From: Spirochaetaceae bacterium
GTDB taxonomy: Bacteria; Spirochaetota; Spirochaetia; Treponematales; Breznakiellaceae
DNA length: 6,087 bases
Assembly: GCA_031290405.1 (NCBI GenBank)
Contig: JAITNO010000003.1
Location: 1-6,087 of the forward strand
Direction of reading: 5' to 3'
Position numbers and translations under genes: made by a program. Position 1 is the stretch's first letter; the number at the start of each line of letters is the position of its first letter. Shown one piece after another: positions 1 through 6,027 of the stretch. Below the pieces are notes generated by a model. It saw only the letters and a list, made by a program, of their open reading frames with translations. It was not told the origin of the DNA and searched no databases.

Positions 1-2808
1 GAGGAAGCGGATAAAGTCGACCCAGCCTTTCTGCAAGCTTGTGCGCGGCTGCTTCATCTTTGAATAGGCTCCGATGATGGTCTTCTCCATGGTGTCCGCG
101 TCGATTTTGGCTCCGGCGACTTCTTTCAAGACTGACGGGAACGTCTCGAGGGAACGGTGCGGCGCGGGGTCGCGGTAGGTGGAAAAAACAAAGTTGTTTT
201 CGATTGGGTCGACGGCGGTGTGCGCGCCGTACGCGCCGCCCTTCATCCGTATGGTCTCCCAGAGGGGGCCGGTGGAAAGATAGTGGGCAAGGAGTTGTTC
301 GGCTGCCGAGGCCTGGTCTTTATACGCCGACGAGCGCAGGCTCATCGCGGCAAAGCCAATCTGCAACGAAGGCGACGAAAAGACTTCGCAGGGGTCTTCG
401 CCGCAGGCGACGCCTGCAAACACGCTCTCGTCTTCGCTTGCAGGGTTGCGCGGGCGCGGGGGGCCGAACGGGGCGCAGAAACGTTCGATGGCGGCAAGGT
501 TTTCTTTTCCCGCTTCGCCGGTGATGGACGCAATCATCCCCGTCTTTGAAAACAGCTCGTCCCGTATGCGGGAGAGCGTCCGCGCTATCTCGGCTGTGTC
601 GAGCTCGGCGATCTTATGATACTCGTCAATCTGGGTAAGCCCCGAACAGACTTCCGCCTTTAACAATGCCAGGGACGCCCCTCGTGCCGCCCGCGTCGCC
701 GCAAAGATGCTTCCGTGCGGGGCTAGGCTCGAATCAGCCTGGTTTTTTAATTCCAACACGAGATCGCGCAGGCGGCGCAGGTCGCTAAAGTCGGCGTCTT
801 TGACGGTGCGTAAGACGAGTTCGATGGAGGGGGCGATCTTTTCGTCCAGCGTCTTTAGTCTGAACAAGATCCAGTCGCGCCCGGTCAAGTCCAGGGCGCC
901 TGACGGCGTGGAGAGCGCTTTGGGCGCGCCCTCCGCGGCGGAGCCGCTGTGGGGCAGCGCGTAAAAATCGCCTATGGTCTGGGCAAGAAGGCTTGAAACC
1001 TCCGCATAGTCCATGCCGGGAAGGCCGAGCGCCGTTATGCAATGAAAAAAAAGCGGCATATAGATGTAATCTTTGGGGGACAACACATCGTAGGGAAACG
1101 CAAAATCGCAATAGCTGATCCCGTTCGTCCACAGCTTGTGGCTCAACACGGGCACGCCGCCGGCGTCGTGCATCGTGCGCGGAACACGGTCTATCTCGTT
1201 CTTCAAATCCGCAATGCTGATGTGGGGGATGCTCCGCAGCGCAAGAGGCGAATCAGGCTCGCTCTGCCTCTCTTCGAGTCGCCGCGCCTTTTCCCTCAGG
1301 GCGTTCACGTCGTCTTTCGAGAACGCCTTCTCCTTTTCGGCCAAGCGTTCCCGTAGCGCCGCCTCCTGCTTTTCCACAAAGTCGTCCCCGGGACGCACGA
1401 CCACCAACGCGCGGTGGGGATTGTCGAGCAGGGCTGTTTGAATGGCCTCTTCAAAATAACGCGGATTGCTTTTAATATCGGCCTTCAGCCTTTCCAGCGC
1501 AGGGGCAAAGAGCAGCGTCTCCCAGGGCTTGCACTGATGCAGCCAGCCGCGCAAACACCTGCGGAGCAGGGCAATGGACCAGGGCCCCCCCGCCCGCTTA
1601 ACCTCGCGATGAGAGAATTCCAGACTGAGCACGGCCGACTCAAGCTCCCGCTTAGGAACGCCCTGCACGCACAGCCGCTTTAGCTCATCGAAGATCAACG
1701 CCTCAATCTCCTTCGCGTCCGTCTCCCTTGCCACCCCGCGCAGCCCAACCGTCCACACCGGCTCGCGCAATTCAAACTCAAGCCCGCAGACGGTGGCCAG
1801 GTCCTCGCCCAGCGAAGACTCCACAAGAGCGCGCATCAAAGGCGAGCCGTCGTGCCCCAGCAGCACCTCGGTAAGGGCGCTCAGCTTGACCAACTCCTCG
1901 GGGTTTTTCCGCACATCCTCGCCGCACAGCCACGAAACAAACACCGTCGATTTGTCGTCTCCGCCCGAAGGCGCGCTCACCTCGTAGGAGCGCGGTTCCT
2001 TCCAGCGCACGGCAAGCGGCGCATCCTCGGCGGCGCCTCCTGACTCCAACCCCGAAAAGACGGTCTCGTCCAGGAAGCGCAGCTGCTTCTCCGTCGGGAT
2101 GTTGCCGGCAAGAAACACCCTGCAATTCGCCGGCGCATATTTCTTTGCGTGAAAATCGCGGAACTCCCCGTAGGTCAAGTGCGGAATGCACTCAGGGTCG
2201 CCCCCCGAATCAAACGCATAAGGCGTATCCGGCAGCACCGACCTTACCGACCAATGCTGGGCGTACTCGTCCAACGCCGAATAGGCCCCCTTCATCTCGT
2301 TGTATACCACACCCGTAAGCGCAAGCCGTTCTCCGCCTGCCCCCTCGTCCCCCTTCAATTCAAGTCGGCACCCCTCCTGCATAAACGTCCATTCCTCCAG
2401 CAAAGGGCGGAACACCGCGTCGCCGTAGACCGACATCAGATTGAAATAGTCGGTTTCGTTGACTGAGCTTGCCGGATAGACCGTTTTATCTGGGAAGGTC
2501 CACGCGTTCAAATAGGTTTGCAGGCTGCCCTGCGCCAGCGCCGCAAAAGGATCCTTGAGCGGATAATTGCGGGACCCGCAGAGAACGCTGTGTTCAAGAA
2601 TATGGGCGATGCCCGAAGAATCCCCCGGCGCCGTCGCAAACGCATAGGCAAAAAGATTTTCCTCGTCGTCGTTAAAGACGTGAAAAAGCTCCGCCCCACT
2701 CTTCTCATGTTTTGCGTAAATCCCCACCGCCGCCAGCTCGTCCAATCCAACCACGTCCAGAATCTCAAAACCCCCAACGCAGTCGCCCTTTTTTAATGTA
2801 GTTCGCAT
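1..2808 (-). CDS. M16C zinc metallopeptidase, PreP/Cym1-like, C-terminus cut by window edge
   Basis: The minus strand is open from the ATG at 2808 to position 1: 936 codons, no stop. Family members hydrolyse free or unfolded peptides inside a closed two-half chamber. The inverted zinc motif HILEH is at residues 69-73 (H69 and H73 ligands, E72 catalytic base). The distal ligand is E171 in VVYNEMKG, 98 residues later, as in PreP. Other family signatures are SVLCGSRNYPLKDPF (74-88) and FPDKTVYPASS (105-115). A charged helical linker (about 475-516) is followed by the M16C-associated region starting near 527. The inactive C-terminal half keeps IRMKGGAYGA with R854 and Y860, the pair that contacts substrate. 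PreP-type proteins are about 970-1000 residues, so only the last few tens are missing. There is no signal peptide, so I infer a cytoplasmic location. The start fits the family N-terminus (MRTTLKKGD), but Shine-Dalgarno support is poor: GGGGGA abuts the ATG. The family call is firm; the physiological substrate is unknown. Confidence 0.95.
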   Translation of the reverse strand, partial: MRTTLKKGDCVGGFEILDVVGLDELAAVGIYAKHEKSGAELFHVFNDDEENLFAYAFATAPGDSSGIAHILEHSVLCGSRNYPLKDPFAALAQGSLQTYLNAWTFPDKTVYPASSVNETDYFNLMSVYGDAVFRPLLEEWTFMQEGCRLELKGDEGAGGERLALTGVVYNEMKGAYSALDEYAQHWSVRSVLPDTPYAFDSGGDPECIPHLTYGEFRDFHAKKYAPANCRVFLAGNIPTEKQLRFLDETVFSGLESGGAAEDAPLAVRWKEPRSYEVSAPSGGDDKSTVFVSWLCGEDVRKNPEELVKLSALTEVLLGHDGSPLMRALVESSLGEDLATVCGLEFELREPVWTVGLRGVARETDAKEIEALIFDELKRLCVQGVPKRELESAVLSLEFSHREVKRAGGPWSIALLRRCLRGWLHQCKPWETLLFAPALERLKADIKSNPRYFEEAIQTALLDNPHRALVVVRPGDDFVEKQEAALRERLAEKEKAFSKDDVNALREKARRLEERQSEPDSPLALRSIPHISIADLKNEIDRVPRTMHDAGGVPVLSHKLWTNGISYCDFAFPYDVLSPKDYIYMPLFFHCITALGLPGMDYAEVSSLLAQTIGDFYALPHSGSAAEGAPKALSTPSGALDLTGRDWILFRLKTLDEKIAPSIELVLRTVKDADFSDLRRLRDLVLELKNQADSSLAPHGSIFAATRAARGASLALLKAEVCSGLTQIDEYHKIAELDTAEIARTLSRIRDELFSKTGMIASITGEAGKENLAAIERFCAPFGPPRPRNPASEDESVFAGVACGEDPCEVFSSPSLQIGFAAMSLRSSAYKDQASAAEQLLAHYLSTGPLWETIRMKGGAYGAHTAVDPIENNFVFSTYRDPAPHRSLETFPSVLKEVAGAKIDADTMEKTIIGAYSKMKQPRTSLQKGWVDFIRFL

Positions 2809-2873
2809 TCCCCCATTCTTACAGAACAGACGCGCTTTTGCAACAGAGGCGCCACAAACTGCGCCCTTCCCCC
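2809..2873 (-). promoter_or_regulatory. Leader and possible weak promoter of the M16C peptidase gene
   Basis: This is the only space between the terminator and the peptidase ATG, so a promoter for that gene should lie here unless it depends on read-through. On the minus strand the best pair I find is TTGCAA (2842-2837), 16 nt, then TAAGAA, matching the sigma-70 consensus at 4 of 6 and 3 of 6 positions. That would put the -10 only a few bases before the start codon, implying an almost leaderless mRNA. A 5-bp inverted repeat, GGCGC and GCGCC with arms at 2848-2852 and 2861-2865, sits upstream. Support is weak and rests mainly on position. Confidence 0.25.
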
Positions 2874-2907
2874 AAAAAAACGCCCCCAGGCTTTGACCAG
2901 GGGCGTT
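2874..2907 (-). terminator. Rho-independent terminator of the lipoprotein gene
   Basis: Read on the minus strand, AACGCCCC (2907-2900) pairs perfectly with GGGGCGTT (2886-2879). The loop is 13 nt and can add a few weak pairs. The second arm runs straight into a tract of seven T including its own last two bases and continuing to 2874. It lies about 63 bp past the lipoprotein stop and about 65 bp before the peptidase start, so the two genes are probably transcribed separately. Confidence 0.88.
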
Positions 2908-2970
2908 CACTCTAAAATCTTCTCTTGCCCCACCGCCGCCACAAGGCCGGGAGACCCCGTTGCCCTAGCC

Positions 2971-5412
2971 CTAGCGGACGCAGAAGGCGGGGGCCAGGCC
3001 ACAGACCGCGTTGGCTTTACTGGCGTAAACGTAGCCGTTGTTGTTGTTGACTATGCAGAAATAGCCGCCGGCGCCTGCCCACGTCGTCGGCGATGCGGCC
3101 CACCACAAACTGACGGCGGGATCGGCGTCGGTGTAGTATTTAATGCACTTCGCGACACTGTCATAGTATTCCAGCCTCGCCTGGTTGGTTCCGCCTTCGG
3201 CTTTATTGCTGTTGACTTGCGTGCCTTGCATCTCCCACGCCGTCGGCAGCCAGACTTTGTCCGTGATGATGTGGACATCGCTTGCACTGGCGCTGCCCGA
3301 TTCCTTCGCCATAGCGCGCTCAGGAGCCCAGAGGACGGCATCGGGCACACCGGCGGCCAGAAGGCCGGCAAGGAACGCGCCGCCCGTTGCGCTTCGGTCA
3401 TAATCCGCCAGATAGCGACGCAGTTCGCTTGCGACGTAGCCGTTCGCGCTCGTCTGCGTCGGGTTCATGCGATGCCCTCCGGGCAGGTTCTGGAACTGGA
3501 ACACGACGTGGGCATCCGTGGAGCCTGTCCCGCCGCCGGCATACGAGCCGCCCGCCTTGAAGGAGTTTTTGCCCACGACGAAGAGGCGCAGCAGGGCGCC
3601 GTTATTCTTGTTTATGGCGCTGTTGGCGGCGATGTCGATAAGCCCCTTGGCATCAGGCGTGTTGTTAGCGCCGGAATCGGCGCCGTAGGCCGCGACATGG
3701 AGGAAGGGCAGGTCGATGTAGTCCCCCAGGTCTATGTTGCTTATGACGGCGGGATCGGCCAGGCTTTTCAGATAGACGCTCACCGCGTTGAAGGCGTCGG
3801 CGACGTCTTCAACGTCATATTCTTTATAGCCCGCCGCTTTTACGCCGAACTTTACCATCAAGTCCTTCGCCGGATCGGGGTTGACCGCCGGGAAAGCAGG
3901 CGCCGCCCGCACATTCGCCCCGTAGCTCACCGTGTTGCTGTTCGGCGCCCACAGCGCCTCCACCGGCTTTAGCCTGATGGGCGTCGTTCCTTCAATAAGC
4001 AGGCCGGACCTCTTGATGTTCGCGTAATAGTCCGATGCGGCGGCGGCGGTGCCCAGCGTGATGCGCGTCGGCCGGTCAGGCTGCACCCTCAGCCTGACGG
4101 TGTAGCCGCCGTAGGCGCCCTGCGCCCCCTTGCCGTCCAGGAAGGCCAGGGCCGCAGTCAGGTCGGTCGGGGCGCCGGCGAGCCCGGCGTCAATCGGCCA
4201 CGGATTGTTGTCCTCGTAGAGCCCCGCGCCCTGCGCCGCCACGCCGCCTGCGGCCGCCACCCCCACAGAGAGCGCGCCGTTGGCGTTGTAAGAGGCCGTC
4301 CCGTCGTAGACGCCAAAGTTCGTGTCCGCATTCTGCGGCGCGTCGTTAAGCCCGTTGCGGATGATCCAGAGGGGAACGTCCGCAACCGGATGGCTGAACT
4401 TGCCCCTGTCCTTCCAGTTGTTCAGAGCCTTCAGGCCGAAGGGCGCGTAGACCATGTTGAAGTAAACGCTGCCGGCGACATCGCTCGCCTGCCCCGCTTC
4501 CACCGTGTACGTCGCCACGCCGTTGGTGCCGTGGCCGCCGTTCTTTTCGTACCAGTCCGGCACGTCGGACGCCTGCCCCGCCGGATTGAACGAATACCGC
4601 GCGTAGTTTGCCACCAGATGCAGCCCGTCCGGCGGCATCCAGTCGTCGCGCCCGTGGCAGGCCGCCTTGTCCGCCTCGCGCAGCGGAGCCGCGCCGTCCC
4701 CCGTTACCTCGCGCAGCGCGTCGCCCGGCCGGCCGCCCGCATAGCGCGTCGCGGAGCCCAGCGTGCAGACCAGCGCGTAGACCGCGTTCGCGTCCAGGCC
4801 CACCGTCCGCGCCAGGCGGCCCGGCTGCCGCACATCCTGGGGATTCGCGTAGTGCGTGAACGCCGCGCCCACCACAATCGGCACAAGGGGCATCTCAAGC
4901 GCGTTCACCCCCGCTTCGAGCGTCTTCATCGCGTAGCCGGAGGCAAGCAGCGTCGGAGGCGCGTCCGCGCCCGCCTTATGCCCCATCAGAATCAGAATCC
5001 CGTAGGTGCGCCCCGGCAAGAAGCCCACCGTCAGCGTGGGGCGCGCCTCCCCCGGAATGCTCATCCTTTCGTCGAAGTCCCAGATTTGGTCGCGCGCCGA
5101 AACATCCACCAGAATCATCTGGAAGAAATTGCGGAGCGTCCCCACCCCAGCCTGAATCTGAGCGCCGTCCGCCCCCGCCGCCGACCTCGCCGGCTCACCG
5201 CCTGAGCCGTCCGCCCAGCGGAAGGTCATGCGCAAGCTCGCCGTGCCGTCGGGCCCCGCCGCCGACGTCGCGCCCTCAAAGCCGCCCCCGCTCCAAACCC
5301 CGTCGGCCAAAGGATTCGCCGCAACGCTCGCCCCCCTGCCGTCCCCAAACTCGTGCCCATTGCACGCCGCCGCCAAAGCCGCCGCCGTCAAAACAACCGT
5401 TATCATACGCAT
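2971..5412 (-). CDS. Large secreted lipoprotein with C-terminal DUF6273-like domain
   Basis: The product has 813 residues. Three in-frame ATGs lie at 5418, 5412 and 5406. AGGAG at 5424-5420 is 7 nt from the middle one, and only 1 or 13 nt from the others, so 5412 is chosen. The N-terminus MRMITVVLTAAALAAAC is a short lipoprotein signal peptide: R2, a hydrophobic core, and C17 in an AAA-C lipobox, acceptable but not ideal. Residues about 55-180 look like a beta-rich domain, with MTFRW (62-66) and GRTYGILILMGH (134-145). The middle (190-630) is unrecognised and rich in Gly, Ala, Asn and Tyr; AGQASDV occurs twice. Residues about 635-813 resemble DUF6273 as I remember it: GHRMNPTQT, VLWAPERAMA, VWLPTAWEMQGT, LWWAASP, YFCIV, APAFCVR. 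No enzyme active site is evident. I infer an envelope-anchored surface protein of unknown function. The frame stays open upstream to 5685, but that part reads through repeats and a relic and is probably untranslated. The stop TAG is backed by another TAG two codons later. Confidence 0.88.
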   Translation of the reverse strand: MRMITVVLTAAALAAACNGHEFGDGRGASVAANPLADGVWSGGGFEGATSAAGPDGTASLRMTFRWADGSGGEPARSAAGADGAQIQAGVGTLRNFFQMILVDVSARDQIWDFDERMSIPGEARPTLTVGFLPGRTYGILILMGHKAGADAPPTLLASGYAMKTLEAGVNALEMPLVPIVVGAAFTHYANPQDVRQPGRLARTVGLDANAVYALVCTLGSATRYAGGRPGDALREVTGDGAAPLREADKAACHGRDDWMPPDGLHLVANYARYSFNPAGQASDVPDWYEKNGGHGTNGVATYTVEAGQASDVAGSVYFNMVYAPFGLKALNNWKDRGKFSHPVADVPLWIIRNGLNDAPQNADTNFGVYDGTASYNANGALSVGVAAAGGVAAQGAGLYEDNNPWPIDAGLAGAPTDLTAALAFLDGKGAQGAYGGYTVRLRVQPDRPTRITLGTAAAASDYYANIKRSGLLIEGTTPIRLKPVEALWAPNSNTVSYGANVRAAPAFPAVNPDPAKDLMVKFGVKAAGYKEYDVEDVADAFNAVSVYLKSLADPAVISNIDLGDYIDLPFLHVAAYGADSGANNTPDAKGLIDIAANSAINKNNGALLRLFVVGKNSFKAGGSYAGGGTGSTDAHVVFQFQNLPGGHRMNPTQTSANGYVASELRRYLADYDRSATGGAFLAGLLAAGVPDAVLWAPERAMAKESGSASASDVHIITDKVWLPTAWEMQGTQVNSNKAEGGTNQARLEYYDSVAKCIKYYTDADPAVSLWWAASPTTWAGAGGYFCIVNNNNGYVYASKANAVCGLAPAFCVR
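2974..3107 (-). other. Candidate variable C-terminal segment of the lipoprotein (DGR-like, hypothetical)
   Basis: The last 44 codons run from WWAASP through YFCIV and a run of four asparagines to APAFCVR. All four asparagines are AAC codons, with a fifth AAC in KAN and adenine-bearing Tyr and Ser codons close by, while the final dozen codons are GC-rich. In diversity-generating retroelements, adenine-directed mutagenesis acts on AAY codons near the C-terminus of a C-type-lectin-like domain, upstream of a GC-rich homing segment. The layout here is similar, but neither a template copy nor a reverse transcriptase is in the window. The same pattern could be ordinary DUF6273 sequence. Confidence 0.25.
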
Positions 5413-5419
5413 ACTCATT

Positions 5420-5424
5420 CTCCT
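5420..5424 (-). promoter_or_regulatory. Ribosome binding site deciding the lipoprotein start
   Basis: On the minus strand GAGAGGAGA precedes three closely spaced in-frame ATGs. The AGGAG core is 7 nt from the ATG at 5412, 1 nt from the one at 5418 and 13 nt from the one at 5406. The 5412 start is therefore best, and it also keeps the single N-terminal arginine that a signal peptide needs. Confidence 0.75.
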
Positions 5425-5481
5425 CTCGAACGTGTCCGCCCGAGTTCCGGGCATCCAGTCGGGATTGAACATAATAAAATC

Positions 5482-5494
5482 TTTCATAATGAAA
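5482..5494. promoter_or_regulatory. Palindrome TTTCAT-A-ATGAAA, possible operator
   Basis: A perfect 6-bp inverted repeat around a single central base overlaps the candidate -10 box of the lipoprotein gene. A dimeric repressor bound here would block that promoter. AT-rich DNA yields such palindromes by chance fairly often, and there is only one copy. Confidence 0.25.
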
Positions 5495-5513
5495 AATATG
5501 TTTTTTATTACAA
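5486..5513 (-). promoter_or_regulatory. Candidate sigma-70 promoter of the lipoprotein gene
   Basis: An AT-rich island (about 5461-5530) stands out in otherwise GC-rich DNA just upstream of the lipoprotein gene. On the minus strand TTGTAA (5513-5508) and CATTAT (5491-5486) are separated by 16 nt, each matching the consensus at 4 of 6 positions. A second possible -10, TATTAT at 5476-5471, has no good partner. The transcript would carry a leader of roughly 65-70 nt. The position is convincing; the exact boxes are uncertain. Confidence 0.45.
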
Positions 5514-5539
5514 CCATTTGAATGGGAACGATGAGAGTT

Positions 5540-5624
5540 TTGATTCCGCGCCCGCCCCTGCGCGCGCCTGCCCCGCCGCGGAGCCGTCCAACCAGCGGAA
5601 GGTCATGCTGAGCGCCGGTGCAGA
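5540..5624 (-). pseudogene. Orphan fragment of a paralogue of the lipoprotein
   Basis: On the minus strand, in a frame different from the upstream extension of the lipoprotein frame, the DNA reads SAPALSMTFRWLDGSAAG and continues for about ten more matching-style residues. This parallels residues 57-85 of the lipoprotein (TASLRMTFRWADGSGG onward). At DNA level 5581-5608 matches 5204-5231 at 26 of 28 bases. It has no start codon with a ribosome site, no signal peptide and no continuation: the frame ends at TAA 5510-5508 inside the promoter-like island. One end abuts the 21-bp repeat array. I read it as the relic of a duplicated family member left by recombination or deletion. Confidence 0.6.
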
Positions 5625-5685
5625 AGCTTTCTGAGTCGACGTGGAACTCTTCTTGGGCGTCCTGGAAGTGTTCTCGGACGGTCAA

Positions 5686-5769
5686 GAAACCTTCCGTGTC
5701 GACACTGAAACCTTCCGTGTCGACACTGAAACCTTCCGTGTCGACTTAGAAACCTTCCGTGTCGCCGTT
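5686..5769 (+). repeat. Class-A block: four 21-bp units, the last a hybrid
   Basis: Each unit has left half GAAACCTTCCGT and right half GTCGACACT. Units 1 and 2 are identical, unit 3 ends in TTA instead of ACT, and unit 4 has the class-A left half with the class-B right half GTCGCCGTT. The unit junction creates the 10-bp palindrome GTGTCGACAC in the first two copies. Three more diverged units continue the phase leftwards to 5623, keeping the GAA-start and a TTC near the middle. Confidence 0.93.
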
Positions 5770-5916
5770 AACGTTGTGAACGCCGCCGTCAATGTTGTGA
5801 ACGCCGCCGTTAACGTTGTGAACGTCGCCGTTAATGTTGTGAACGTCGCCGTTAATGTTGTGAACGTCGCCGTTAACGTTGTGAACGTCGCCGTTAACGT
5901 TGTGAACGCCGCCGTT
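5770..5916 (+). repeat. Class-B block: seven 21-bp units
   Basis: The unit is AACGTTGTGAAC followed by GTCGCCGTT. Only three sites vary among the seven copies: C or T at position 3, T or C at position 14, and T or C at position 21. The first, second and seventh copies carry C at position 14. Positions 2-6 and 10-14 (ACGTT and AACGT) form a small inverted repeat around GTG in each unit, sometimes with one weak or mismatched pair. High identity among copies indicates recent expansion by slippage or unequal recombination. Confidence 0.93.
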
Positions 5917-5937
5917 AAAAGTTTCCTCGTCGGCAAG

Positions 5938-6027
5938 GCTGATAGGCGAATGGAGGGGGTCTGGGGGGCGCCGCTCGCAAACCCAAAGCCTGCCGCTGGG
6001 GGCGTAGCGCCGTAGGCCACTATAAAA
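5938..6027. other. Short intergenic stretch without a gene
   Basis: This GC-rich spacer lies between the repeat array and the stop of the right-edge gene. I see only a small hairpin, GGCG-TAG-CGCC at 6001-6011, with no T tract, so it is not a convincing terminator. The 21-bp periodicity stops at 5937. Confidence 0.5.

Larger units (their letters stand above)
5623..5937. repeat. Tandem array of fifteen 21-bp units in two classes
   Basis: The array keeps an unbroken 21-bp phase over 315 bp. It has three diverged class-A units (5623-5685), three good class-A units (5686-5748), one hybrid (5749-5769), seven class-B units (5770-5916) and one diverged class-A unit (5917-5937). There are no spacers, so it is not CRISPR. 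Since 21 is a multiple of 3, every frame gives a heptapeptide repeat. Plus frame 1 reads ETFRVDT then NVVNVAV, and is open from GTG 5641 to 6015. One minus frame reads FTTLTAT then RKVSVST, and is open from GTG 6020 to 5682. Neither has a convincing ribosome site. Translated heptad protein, or non-coding array of phased sites, both remain possible. 21 bp is also two turns of B-DNA. Confidence 0.95.

Noticed and set aside
157..2796. Several short open frames on both strands across the left third
   Set aside because: All overlap the continuous M16C frame, whose catalytic motifs and 936 unbroken codons are decisive.
2893..3972. Long plus-strand open frame (359 codons) opposite the lipoprotein gene
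   Set aside because: It lies wholly antisense to the lipoprotein, is Arg-rich with no recognisable domain, has no ribosome site, and covers the lipoprotein terminator. It is a by-product of high GC and codon bias.
4390..5205. Plus-strand open frame of 271 codons
   Set aside because: It is antisense to the lipoprotein, with very high Arg/His/Pro/Ala composition typical of GC-rich shadow frames.
5228..5634. Plus-strand open frames over the promoter island and relic
   Set aside because: They are antisense to the signal-peptide region and promoter island, without ribosome sites or recognisable products.
5623..5937. CRISPR array
   Set aside because: The 21-bp units are directly contiguous with no spacers, and there are no cas genes.
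6001..6011. Hairpin GGCG-TAG-CGCC as terminator of the right-edge gene
   Set aside because: The stem is only 4 bp and no T tract follows on the minus strand.
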